Assembly (NCBI GenBank): GCA_945957305.1
Contig: CAMFLN010000190.1
Coordinates: forward strand, 1-6,450
DNA: 6,450 bases
From: an uncultured Planctomycetaceae bacterium
GTDB lineage: Bacteria > Planctomycetota > Planctomycetia > Pirellulales > JACPPG01
Reading direction: 5' to 3'
This document shows positions 1 through 5,985 of the stretch, piece after piece. Below the pieces are notes generated by a model that saw nothing but the letters and a program-made list of their open reading frames with translations, did not search any database and was not told the DNA's origin. A program made the translations under genes and the position numbers. The stretch's first letter is position 1. Every line of letters starts with the position of its first letter.

Positions 1-131
1 AACGCCCAATGCTCGCGCTCGTAATCCGTGATTTCACGTTCCGCCGGCGGGGAAAGCGCTGCGGCAACCTCAGCGCCCGCAGCCAAACGTAGGCAAAAAG
101 CAATCGCCAATATTGCCAAGACAAATCGCAT
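1..131 (-). CDS. Secreted protein, 5' fragment, probably DUF1549/DUF1553 (PSD1-type) planctomycetal protein
   Basis: Partial gene: only the first 43 codons are inside the window and the rest continues past the left edge. The ATG at 131-129 shares its A with the TGA stop of the DUF1501 gene (TGATG), so translation is probably coupled to that gene. The product starts MRFVLAILAIAFCLRLAAGA, a typical Sec signal peptide with one Arg, a hydrophobic core and an Ala/Gly cleavage region around residues 18-22. About 20 residues later comes ITDYEREHWA followed by Phe or Leu. A sequence of the type 'D..R.HWAF' just after the signal peptide is familiar from planctomycetal proteins with DUF1549 and DUF1553 domains, which are commonly encoded next to DUF1501 genes. 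Their biochemical role is unknown, although an envelope or periplasmic role in breaking down complex substrates is often suggested. The family call rests on about ten residues plus context, so it is tentative. The existence of a gene here is much more certain. Confidence 0.6.
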   Translation of the reverse strand, partial: MRFVLAILAIAFCLRLAAGAEVAAALSPPAEREITDYEREHWA

Positions 132-1570
132 CAGGCGAGAATCTCCCGCACGACCTGGCCAGCCACATCAGTTAAACGTTCTTCACGGCCATTGTGCGTG
201 TAGGTCAACGCTTCGTGATTCAGCCCCAACAAGTGCAAGATCGTAGCGTGCAGGTCATGTACGTGCACTTTGCCTTCGGCCGCGCGCAAGCCGAACGGGT
301 CCGTCGCACCGTAGGCCATACCGCGGCGAATTCCGCCGCCGGCTAGCCAGATGGAATAGCCCCAGGGATTGTGATCGCGACCGCGCCCTTGCTCGCTCAT
401 GGGCATGCGGCCAAACTCTCCTCCCCAGATCACTAACGTGTCATCCAGTAGCCCGCGCCGGCGCAAATCGGTAAGCAGACCGGCCACGGGCTTGTCAGTC
501 TTGCGACAATACTCGCCATGGTTCTGACGCACGTCGTTGTGGGCATCCCATCCGTTGGTGTCGCCCGAGTAGAGTTGGACGAAGCGCACGCCGCGTTCGA
601 TCAAGCGGCGCGCCAGCAAGCAGCGCCGACCGAACTCGTCGGTGTGTTTTTCGCCAATGCCGTAGAGGGCTTGCGTTTCGGCTGTCTCGCCAGCCAAGTC
701 CACGACCATCGGCGCCGCGATCTGCATGCGATACGCCAATTCGTACGAGGCAATCCGCGCCTCGAGCGCGCTATCGTCGCGGCGTTGCTCGGCGTGGCGT
801 CGATTCATATTCTGCAAGAAATCGAGCAGGCCGCGTTGTTCCCGCGCTGAGACTCCCTGCTGGGGTCGCAGATCGACAATCGGCGTGCCGCCCGCCCGAA
901 ATGTTGTCCCTTGATACGTTGCCGGAAGGTACCCGTTGCCCCAAGCGGGCGGTCCCCCTTTGATTCCTCCCCCCGGCTCGGTCAAAACGACAAACGCGGG
1001 CAAGCTGTCGTTTTCCGTTCCGAGTCCGTAGGTGACCCAGCTCCCCAGGCTCGGCCGCCCCATCAGGATGCTGCCGGTATTCATCTGGTAGACCGATTGC
1101 GGATGGTTCACGCTGTCGCCATGGCAGCCGCGCAAGACGCACAGCTCGTCCGCCACGGTGGCGATGTGGGGCAAAAAATCGCTGATCTCTAGCCCCGCTG
1201 ATCCGCGCGGCCGGAATGGCATCACCGGCCCCAAGAGCGGGTTATGCGCCACCTTTCGCCGTGTCATGACCGGGCCGATCGAGTCGGGCAGAGGCTGGCC
1301 CGAGCAGCGGGCAAGTTCCGGCTTGGGGTCAAACAGGTCCACATGGCTCGGACCGCCATGCATGAAGAGATAAATGACTCTCTGCACGCGGGGTGCGAAA
1401 TGCGGCTCCCGCGGCGCCAGCGGTCCTGGCCGCGTGTTGGACGTCGTCGCCGCGGCGGCTTTTTCTTGCGCGAAAAGGGTGGCGAGCGCAACTCCCCCCA
1501 AGCCCCCGCCCGCGTGCGCGAGAAAGTGCCGGCGACTAACCGTAGGTGTGAATTTTTGAATTTCGCGCAT
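131..1570 (-). CDS. DUF1501 family protein with Tat signal, sulfatase-like fold
   Basis: This 479-residue protein is of normal length for the DUF1501 family, which is greatly expanded in Planctomycetes and related to the alkaline phosphatase/sulfatase superfamily. The N-terminus carries a twin-arginine signal: SRRHFLA at residues 12-18, then a Gly/Ala-rich hydrophobic stretch ending near AAAA at about 38-41, so export of a folded protein is expected. Family landmarks are visible in order: LFMHGGPSHVDLFDPKP (about 68-84), RGCHGDSVNHP (147-157), GRPSLGSW (171-178), NGWDAH (339-344), WGGEFGR (382-388), GRDHNPWG (397-404) and a C-terminal HDLHATILHLLGL (438-450). The repeated His and Asp residues resemble the metal ligands of the superfamily, but no substrate is established for DUF1501. 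The ATG at 1570-1568 has no convincing Shine-Dalgarno sequence. It is chosen because the Tat motif begins 11 residues later. The gene overlaps the next gene by 1 nt. The family call is very secure; the function is open. Confidence 0.95.
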   Translation of the reverse strand: MREIQKFTPTVSRRHFLAHAGGGLGGVALATLFAQEKAAAATTSNTRPGPLAPREPHFAPRVQRVIYLFMHGGPSHVDLFDPKPELARCSGQPLPDSIGPVMTRRKVAHNPLLGPVMPFRPRGSAGLEISDFLPHIATVADELCVLRGCHGDSVNHPQSVYQMNTGSILMGRPSLGSWVTYGLGTENDSLPAFVVLTEPGGGIKGGPPAWGNGYLPATYQGTTFRAGGTPIVDLRPQQGVSAREQRGLLDFLQNMNRRHAEQRRDDSALEARIASYELAYRMQIAAPMVVDLAGETAETQALYGIGEKHTDEFGRRCLLARRLIERGVRFVQLYSGDTNGWDAHNDVRQNHGEYCRKTDKPVAGLLTDLRRRGLLDDTLVIWGGEFGRMPMSEQGRGRDHNPWGYSIWLAGGGIRRGMAYGATDPFGLRAAEGKVHVHDLHATILHLLGLNHEALTYTHNGREERLTDVAGQVVREILA

Positions 1571-1729
1571 CAGGACAAGTCCGGGCTCTATTGCCGAAAC
1601 TCATGCGCAACGCGCACAGCCGGCGTGCTCGTACGAGGCTCTTAGTATAGACGACCCGCGGATTTGGCTACCACGAAATCAAGAGGCAATCCTGACCGTA
1701 CCGGGGGATCCGGGAACCACCGAACGTCC
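1571..1729. other. Spacer between PLP-enzyme and DUF1501 genes
   Basis: This noncoding gap of about 160 bp lies between two minus-strand genes. It is much longer than the other same-strand gaps here (48 and 70 bp), which suggests that the DUF1501 operon has its own promoter. I see no Rho-independent terminator after the PLP-enzyme stop: the GC-rich run around 1700-1716 contains GGATCC but has no good stem followed by a T-tract on the minus strand. No small gene or RNA is recognisable. Confidence 0.6.
1644..1649 (-). promoter_or_regulatory. Possible -10 element upstream of the DUF1501 gene
   Basis: On the minus strand this reads TATACT, five of six matches to the sigma-70 -10 consensus. It sits in an otherwise GC-rich spacer about 74 nt upstream of the DUF1501 start. 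No good -35 hexamer is found at 16-18 bp (the region reads around GGTAGC), so the call depends on the -10 alone. The position is sensible for the first gene of the DUF1501 operon. Confidence 0.25.
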
Positions 1730-3514
1730 CTAACGAGAACATTTCGAATCGATGTACTTGCGGTGCACGTCCAGGTAACACTCGCGGGTCAGCTTGTCGA
1801 TCTCGGCAGGACCGGGGAAACGATCCGCAAAGCCGGGCACCACCCGATCGATCGTCATGCGAGCGGTTTCGACCAGGTGAAGCAGCAAATCGCGCGGATC
1901 TTCGTCCCCTACGGCAAAGCGGATCGTCGTCGCTTCGATCCCTGTGCGCGCGAGTTCTTCCGGCGGCAGCTCGGAATGCGTCGTCAGCGCGGGGCAGCTT
2001 ATGATCGTGTTCGATTGCCCCAGACTGATCATGTGTCCGAAGGTGGGAGACAGGTTATCAAAGAAGCGCTGAAAGGCGGCGGGCGGAATGCCCGCTTGCT
2101 CGAAATCGATGGTAAATAGCGGCGCCGGCAAACCAAGGAACAGCAACTCCTCGCGGAGCTGGAAGTTTTCGCTCGCGGGCAGGATATTGGCGTGGACAGT
2201 AATCTGCGGATGAGAAGCCAGGAAGCGCGCCAGGATGCTGGTGTTAATGCATTTGGCGAGCATGCGATTTTCGAGCGTGCGGATGCCTTGCATCACTTCG
2301 AACGCCGCATCGGCATTTAGAAATGCCCCTTTGACGTAGTACACGTTCCAAAACAAAGTATCCCGCCACGACACGCCGCCAGCCGACTCTCCCTTCGGTA
2401 TAAACATGTCTTCGTTCCGTCCGATCACCACCCCGGCGACGACCGTTCCGGAACCGGAAAGATCCTTGGTATAGCTGTGCACGACGAAGTCAGGCCGTTC
2501 CGTAGGATCATCTCGCTGCAACGGACGAGTTAAAAACGGCGTGCCCACCGTGGCATCGAGAATGACGCGCAACCCCGCGCGATGCGCGGCGCGGCAAATC
2601 GCCGGGACATCGAGCACATAGCCGTGCGGGTTGCAAGGGCTTTCGAGATAGACGTACGCGCGACGCCCTGCCGACAGCCGGTCTTGATACGTCGATTGGG
2701 CGCGCTGCCAAGCCGTGAGAAAATCGTCGGCAGTGGAACCGTCAAACGTTTCGACGCCAATCGCCAGGTTGCCTGGCTTGGCATACCAGTCATGGATCAA
2801 CTGATGGGCGCCGCCGTAAATGTTGCGGCTGGTGATCAGCACATCGCCGGCACCCAAGAGGTGCGCCAAAACCGCGTCGATCGCCGCCATGCCACTATTG
2901 AAATTCCAGGCGAAATACTCGCCCGTGTACGGTCCGGCTTCGAGATCGACGATATAGTTCGCCAGCGACACCGAGGTGGGGTTCAACAGCCGTGAATAGA
3001 TCTCGAGCAACAGCTCCTTGCCTTGAAACGCATCGGCAATCCATTCCGCGCAGGCGTAGATATATGTCGCCGTGCGCGTGATGACAGGATTGGCCGAAAA
3101 GATGGCCGTCACATTGTCGAAGACGGCGTACGGCCCCTTGGCATACTGCGTCGTGGCCGTGTATTCCAACCCCTGGTAGCTGCGGCGGGCCGGAGCCTGC
3201 AACATGTCCAACAGCTTGGCGAACTGGAACGACAGAAACTTGGCCGCATTGAAGTAGGCTATGCGATCCGCGCGGCTCAGCGTGGCCATCGAGTCGATTG
3301 TCAGGCGCCACAGCCGCTCGATATCACCATGGCAGTCGTAGAGTTTGCTGGCGATGGCGCCCAAAGTAATGCCGAAGTCGCTTGTCGGTTCGATGCCGAA
3401 GTGCTTCAGCTGCTCGGCGACAAGCTCTGACTGATTACCGGCCGTCGTTGAGTTGCGCAGCGGCGATAAGCGCCGCGCTGGCAAGTCTGTGGCATGAGAC
3501 GTGGACTCTGACAC
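1730..3514 (-). CDS. Cys/Met-metabolism PLP-dependent enzyme with about 125-residue N-terminal extension
   Basis: This 594-residue protein has the fold-type I PLP domain of the trans-sulfuration family (cystathionine gamma-synthase, cystathionine lyases, methionine gamma-lyase, O-acetylhomoserine sulfhydrylase). Family members usually have 380-430 residues. The catalytic domain seems to start near residue 125-140. Landmarks: YSRLLNPT (173-180; Tyr and Arg contact the neighbouring subunit's PLP phosphate), NSGMAAID (206-213), Tyr233 in IYGGAH (stacks on PLP), ESPCNP (291-296), Asp320 in VILD (pairs with the pyridine nitrogen), Lys350 in HSYTK (Schiff-base lysine), SLGQSNTIISCPA (497-509) with THS after it, and Arg532 in TIRFAVGDED (substrate carboxylate). 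Two conserved motifs are altered. The usual DNTF after the Asp is DATV, and the usual KYxxGHSD after the lysine is KDLSGSGT. The extension (about 1-125) is mostly predicted helix and has no motif I know. The GTG start is supported by AAGGAG six bases upstream. Family is secure; the exact reaction cannot be assigned. Confidence 0.9.
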   Translation of the reverse strand: MSESTSHATDLPARRLSPLRNSTTAGNQSELVAEQLKHFGIEPTSDFGITLGAIASKLYDCHGDIERLWRLTIDSMATLSRADRIAYFNAAKFLSFQFAKLLDMLQAPARRSYQGLEYTATTQYAKGPYAVFDNVTAIFSANPVITRTATYIYACAEWIADAFQGKELLLEIYSRLLNPTSVSLANYIVDLEAGPYTGEYFAWNFNSGMAAIDAVLAHLLGAGDVLITSRNIYGGAHQLIHDWYAKPGNLAIGVETFDGSTADDFLTAWQRAQSTYQDRLSAGRRAYVYLESPCNPHGYVLDVPAICRAAHRAGLRVILDATVGTPFLTRPLQRDDPTERPDFVVHSYTKDLSGSGTVVAGVVIGRNEDMFIPKGESAGGVSWRDTLFWNVYYVKGAFLNADAAFEVMQGIRTLENRMLAKCINTSILARFLASHPQITVHANILPASENFQLREELLFLGLPAPLFTIDFEQAGIPPAAFQRFFDNLSPTFGHMISLGQSNTIISCPALTTHSELPPEELARTGIEATTIRFAVGDEDPRDLLLHLVETARMTIDRVVPGFADRFPGPAEIDKLTRECYLDVHRKYIDSKCSR

Positions 3515-3520
3515 GATACG

Positions 3521-3526
3521 CTCCTT
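3521..3526 (-). promoter_or_regulatory. Ribosome binding site fixing the GTG start of the PLP enzyme
   Basis: The minus strand reads AAGGAG, then six bases (CGTATC), then GTG at 3514-3512. This is a near-ideal Shine-Dalgarno sequence and spacing. It decides the start, since the codon is GTG and the N-terminal extension has no homologue I can use as a guide. It also argues that the extension is really translated. Confidence 0.75.
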
Positions 3527-3548
3527 AGCAACAGACTTGCCTCGGCGA

Positions 3549-3566
3549 CAGGCGGCCCAGCGCCTG
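3549..3566 (-). other. Hairpin in the spacer between the VOC gene and the PLP-enzyme gene
   Basis: The minus strand contains CAGGCG, a six-base loop, then CGCCTG: a perfect 6-bp GC-rich stem about 20 bases after the VOC stop codon. No T-tract follows, so it is not a standard Rho-independent terminator. It could pause transcription or protect a 3' end, or be chance in GC-rich DNA. It lies upstream of the PLP gene's ribosome binding site and does not cover it. Confidence 0.3.
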
Positions 3567-3584
3567 ATACCGATAACGCGATTA

Positions 3585-4046
3585 TTACATCGCTTTCATG
3601 CGCCGCGTCATTTCTTCCGGGCTCACATCCTCGACATGTGTCATTAACGTCCAGTGATAACCATCGGGATCTGTGACGGTGCCCGTGCGGTCGCCATAAA
3701 ACTGGTTTTGTAGCGGCCGGTTAATCGTCGCGCCCGCTTGTACTGCCCGCGCGAATTCGCGATCCACGTCGTCAACGTACAGGCAAAGTCCCGTCGAGTT
3801 GCCGCCCAGAGTTTGCGGGCTTCTCGCCAGCCCCATGTCACATTCGTCGGCCAACATGACGATCGAATCGCCGATGGTGATCTCGGCGTGCCCGACCCCC
3901 TGGCCCTGCATCCCCGGCAAGCGATAGCGTTCGAGGGCGCCAAAGGCTTGCTTGTAGAATTCAATCGCTTTTGCAGCATCCTTGACCGCGAGATAAACCG
4001 TCAGCGTGTGGAAGCCCACTGGTTTTTTCGCCACTGCCTTTGACAT
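3585..4046 (-). CDS. VOC superfamily (glyoxalase/PhnB-like) protein
   Basis: This 153-residue protein is the usual length for a two-module vicinal-oxygen-chelate protein. The first beta-alpha-beta module includes LTVYLAVKDAAKAIEFYKQAFGA (about 15-37) and HAEITIGDSIVMLADE (about 53-68). The second includes GLCLYVDDVDREFARAVQAGA (about 86-106) and YGDRTGTVTDPDGYHWTLMTHVEDV (about 117-141). The tail EEMTRRM is common in this PhnB-like group. His53 and the C-terminal HW/THVED region are candidate metal or substrate positions, by family comparison only. Many such proteins are annotated as glyoxalase or bleomycin-resistance family without a known substrate, and that is the case here. An in-frame ATG lies ten codons upstream at 4076, but the start at 4046 is preferred because AAAGGAG lies six bases before it. 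The gene begins 48 bp after the queF stop, so co-transcription with queF is plausible. Confidence 0.92.
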   Translation of the reverse strand: MSKAVAKKPVGFHTLTVYLAVKDAAKAIEFYKQAFGALERYRLPGMQGQGVGHAEITIGDSIVMLADECDMGLARSPQTLGGNSTGLCLYVDDVDREFARAVQAGATINRPLQNQFYGDRTGTVTDPDGYHWTLMTHVEDVSPEEMTRRMKAM

Positions 4047-4052
4047 GGCAAG

Positions 4053-4059
4053 CTCCTTT
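4053..4059 (-). promoter_or_regulatory. Ribosome binding site fixing the VOC protein start
   Basis: The minus strand reads AAAGGAG, six bases (CTTGCC), then ATG at 4046-4044. This selects the internal ATG over the one at 4076, which would add ten residues that show no family resemblance (MPCDETKELA). Confidence 0.75.
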
Positions 4060-4094
4060 GTCTCATCACAGGGCACGCCCCGCAGAAAGCGATT

Positions 4095-4454
4095 TTACCG
4101 GCTGGATTCGAACGTGGCCGTCACGGTGGTCGAAATTCCCCCGCGAGGGGTGAACGCGGCAATCAGCTTGATGCGGCGCGGCTCGATTGCGGCCACCAGG
4201 TCGTCCAGAATCCGGTTCGTCACGTGTTCGTAAAAAATCCCCTCGTTGCGAAATAGCTGCAGATAGAGTTTGAGGCTCTTCAGCTCGACACATTTCGCGG
4301 CGGGCACATATTGTATGGTCAACGTACCAAAGTCCGGCTGTCCCGTTTTCGGACAGACCGAAGTGAACTCGGGGCAGACAATCTCGATCGTGTATTCCCG
4401 TTGGGGAAACTGGTTGGCAAACGTTTCGAGGGTCGCACGAAAATCGCTAGACAT
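4095..4454 (-). CDS. queF: QueF, NADPH-dependent 7-cyano-7-deazaguanine (preQ0) reductase, short type
   Basis: QueF reduces the nitrile of preQ0 to the aminomethyl group of preQ1, using two NADPH, in the cytoplasm. This is the last free-base step before insertion into tRNA. The 119-residue length matches the short unimodular class of tunnelling-fold proteins rather than the long two-module type. Visible motifs are [13 protein letters not shown] (31-43) with the thioimide-forming Cys34 and the proton-donor Asp41, the QueF signature ELKSLKLY (57-64) linked to NADPH binding, and FYEHVTN (74-80) with Glu76 matching the substrate-binding Glu. FTPRGG (101-106) lies near the C-terminus. All expected catalytic residues are present. 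The ATG at 4454 has AAAGGAG five bases upstream. The gene is transcribed away from queC across a 158-bp spacer, which places three preQ1 enzymes together. Confidence 0.97.
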   Translation of the reverse strand: MSSDFRATLETFANQFPQREYTIEIVCPEFTSVCPKTGQPDFGTLTIQYVPAAKCVELKSLKLYLQLFRNEGIFYEHVTNRILDDLVAAIEPRRIKLIAAFTPRGGISTTVTATFESSR

Positions 4455-4457
4455 CGA

Positions 4458-4477
4458 GGCTCCTTTGGGCTCCTTTT
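4458..4477 (-). repeat. Tandem duplicated Shine-Dalgarno segment before queF
   Basis: On the minus strand AAAGGAGCC occurs twice, exactly 10 bp apart, matching at nine of the ten positions of the duplicated unit. The proximal AAAGGAG (4466-4460) is five bases from the queF ATG and is the likely functional site. The distal copy (4476-4470) is 15 bases away, too far for direct use. It may act as a standby ribosome site or be a remnant of slippage duplication. Confidence 0.6.
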
Positions 4478-4489
4478 CCTGATCCGCTC

Positions 4490-4518
4490 ATTGTGGCATG
4501 ATGGTCAGCGGGTGGGAA
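4490..4518 (-). promoter_or_regulatory. Possible weak promoter for queF
   Basis: The minus strand has TTCCCA (4518-4513), a 17-bp spacer and CACAAT (4495-4490). Each hexamer matches four of six sigma-70 consensus bases with ideal spacing. It would start a transcript about 30 bases before the queF ATG, just upstream of the ribosome binding sites. The match is weak enough to be chance. Confidence 0.25.
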
Positions 4519-4612
4519 GGATGCCCGCCGATCGGCCGCCCCGATTGCCCTTGATGTTCTGTGCGGCGGACGAACCCCAGTCAGTAAGAAGGTCCTGATT
4601 TTTTGAACGCTT

Positions 4613-5302
4613 ATGCGACGTCCCGCGGTATTGCTACTCTCTGGCGGGCTCGATTCAGCAACCAGCGGCGCCATCGCGCGCGCCGAGGGTTTTGAACTGT
4701 TCGCGCTGTCATTCGACTACGGACAGCGCCATCGGCATGAGCTCGATGCGGCCCGCCGCGTTGCTCACGCTTTGGACGTGCGCCGCCATGCCACCCTGCC
4801 CATCGATATGACGCAATTTGGACATAGTGCCTTGACCGACGACATTCCCGTGCCAAAAGAGCGTTCGGCCGAGTCGATGTCGGCTGGCATTCCCGTCACT
4901 TATGTCCCGGCGCGGAATACCGTCTTTCTGTCGCTCGCCTTGGCATTTGCCGAAACGATCCCGGCGGCCGATATCTTCCTGGGAGTCAACGCGCTCGACT
5001 ACTCAGGCTATCCTGATTGCCGCCCCGAGTTCATCGAGGCTTTCGAGCGACTTGCCAACCTGGCGACAAAGGCCGGCGTCGAGGGTACGCTGAGATTTAA
5101 GATCCATGCCCCGCTGATTCGTATGACCAAGGCGGAAATCATTCGCCGCGGAACCCAGCTCGGCGTGGATTATTCGCTCACCCACAGCTGTTACGATCCG
5201 CAACTGTCGGGCCGTTCGTGTGGGCGTTGCGATTCGTGCCAGTTACGCCGCAAAGGCTTTGCCGAGGCCGGGCTGGTCGATCCGCTGGAGTACGAGGCGT
5301 GA
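4613..5302 (+). CDS. queC: QueC, 7-cyano-7-deazaguanine (preQ0) synthase
   Basis: QueC converts 7-carboxy-7-deazaguanine to preQ0 with ammonia and ATP, through an amide intermediate, in the cytoplasm. The 229-residue length is standard. The N-terminal PP-loop SGGLDS is at 10-15 (ATP pyrophosphatase signature), followed by [13 protein letters not shown] (32-44), [13 protein letters not shown] (98-110), [17 protein letters not shown] (124-140) and the C-terminal zinc site with Cys193, Cys203, Cys206 and Cys209 (HSCY, then SCGRCDSC). All are conserved. The ATG at 4613 is the first possible start because an in-frame TGA lies at 4604-4606. A Shine-Dalgarno-like AAGAAGG is 20 bases upstream, too far to be typical, so initiation may be Shine-Dalgarno independent. 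The gene overlaps queE by four bases, which indicates an operon. Substrate for QueC is the product of the next gene. Confidence 0.98.
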   Translation: MRRPAVLLLSGGLDSATSGAIARAEGFELFALSFDYGQRHRHELDAARRVAHALDVRRHATLPIDMTQFGHSALTDDIPVPKERSAESMSAGIPVTYVPARNTVFLSLALAFAETIPAADIFLGVNALDYSGYPDCRPEFIEAFERLANLATKAGVEGTLRFKIHAPLIRMTKAEIIRRGTQLGVDYSLTHSCYDPQLSGRSCGRCDSCQLRRKGFAEAGLVDPLEYEA

Positions 5303-5985
5303 AGATTGCCGAAATATTTCGCTCGCGCCAAGGCGAAGGGTTGCTGACCGGCACTGACAGTGTCTTCGTCCGCACCAGCGGTTGCAACCTGCGCTGTTGG
5401 TTCTGCGATACGCCCTACACGTCTTGGGCTCCGGAAGGCACCGACTTGTCGATCGACGAAGTGCTGCAGCGGATCGGTGAACACGAGACGCGGCACATTG
5501 TGATCACCGGGGGTGAACCCATGCTCAACGCTGAGCTGGTGCCGCTGACCGCCGAGCTGGCCCAGCAGGGTCGGCACATCACGATCGAAACGGCCGGCAC
5601 GCTCGATCTGCCCGTGGCGTGTGATCTGATGTCGATCAGCCCGAAGTTGTCGAACTCCACTCCGTCGCGGCAAGAACATCCTCGCTGGAACGTGCGGCAC
5701 GAGCGCACGCGGCATGCCCCCACAGTCATTCAGCGCCTGATCGCGGATTACAGCTATCAAGTGAAGTTCGTGGTCGATCGGCAAGAAGACTTGCTCGAGA
5801 TTGAACGCTACCTGGCAGAGTTTCCCGAGATCGATCGCCAGCGCGTGTTGCTGATGCCACAAGGCGTGGAACTGGCCGAACTCAACCAGCGCGCCACCTG
5901 GCTTGTACCCTATTGCGCTAAGGCCGGAGTGCAATTCTGCCCACGCAAGCACATCCAGTGGTACGGGATGGTAAGAGGAACGTGA
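5299..5985 (+). CDS. queE: QueE, 7-carboxy-7-deazaguanine synthase (radical SAM)
   Basis: QueE rearranges 6-carboxy-tetrahydropterin to 7-carboxy-7-deazaguanine, using S-adenosylmethionine, a [4Fe-4S] cluster and Mg2+. At 228 residues it is a normal member. The N-terminus [13 protein letters not shown] (2-14) is the family's usual opening. The cluster motif is CNLRCWFC, Cys29-x3-Cys33-x2-Cys36, followed by DTPYTSW (37-43). GGEP (71-74) is the SAM-binding motif. ITIETAGT (94-101) and SISPKLSNS (112-120) are substrate-side motifs, and QVKFVVD (154-160) and [10 protein letters not shown] (214-223) mark the C-terminal half. The start is GTG at 5299, whose last two bases are the first two of the queC stop (GTGA). 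An upstream in-frame ATG at 5218 lies inside queC and would add 27 residues unrelated to the family. GGAG at 5287-5290 is a reasonable ribosome binding site inside queC, so coupled translation is likely. Its substrate maker QueD is not in the window. Confidence 0.97.
   Translation: MKIAEIFRSRQGEGLLTGTDSVFVRTSGCNLRCWFCDTPYTSWAPEGTDLSIDEVLQRIGEHETRHIVITGGEPMLNAELVPLTAELAQQGRHITIETAGTLDLPVACDLMSISPKLSNSTPSRQEHPRWNVRHERTRHAPTVIQRLIADYSYQVKFVVDRQEDLLEIERYLAEFPEIDRQRVLLMPQGVELAELNQRATWLVPYCAKAGVQFCPRKHIQWYGMVRGT

Larger units (their letters stand above)
4455..4612. other. Divergent queF-queC promoter region
   Basis: This 158-bp spacer should hold the promoters for both queF (minus) and queC (plus). 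On the queF side there is a weak sigma-70-like pair, listed separately, and a duplicated ribosome binding site. On the queC side I find no convincing promoter and no close Shine-Dalgarno site. A 10-bp palindrome GCCGATCGGC is at 4527-4536. I looked for a preQ1 riboswitch (short stem, A-rich tail, pseudoknot) and saw nothing convincing on either strand. Confidence 0.5.

Noticed and set aside
518..850. Open frame of 110 codons on the plus strand
   Set aside because: It is antisense to the conserved middle of the DUF1501 gene, and its residues resemble no family I know.
1698..1716. GC-rich segment around GGATCC after the PLP-enzyme stop as a terminator
   Set aside because: Pairing is short and overlapping, with no T-tract; it does not form a convincing stem-loop.
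2582..3430. Two open frames (135-137 codons) on the plus strand
   Set aside because: Both are antisense to the PLP enzyme, whose motifs run through the same bases.
3549..3566. Rho-independent terminator between the VOC and PLP-enzyme genes
   Set aside because: The hairpin is real, but no T-tract follows it on the minus strand, so it is listed only as a hairpin.
4527..4536. Palindrome GCCGATCGGC as an operator between queF and queC
   Set aside because: Only 10 bp long in GC-rich DNA, with no second copy nearby; expected often by chance.
4455..4612. Possible preQ1 riboswitch before queC or queF
   Set aside because: No short stem with an A-rich tail able to form the H-type pseudoknot is apparent, and preQ1-I/II leaders are known mainly from other phyla.
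5218..5298. Upstream ATG start for queE adding 27 residues
   Set aside because: The added stretch overlaps queC and has no resemblance to QueE N-termini; the GTG at 5299 gives the family's standard beginning.
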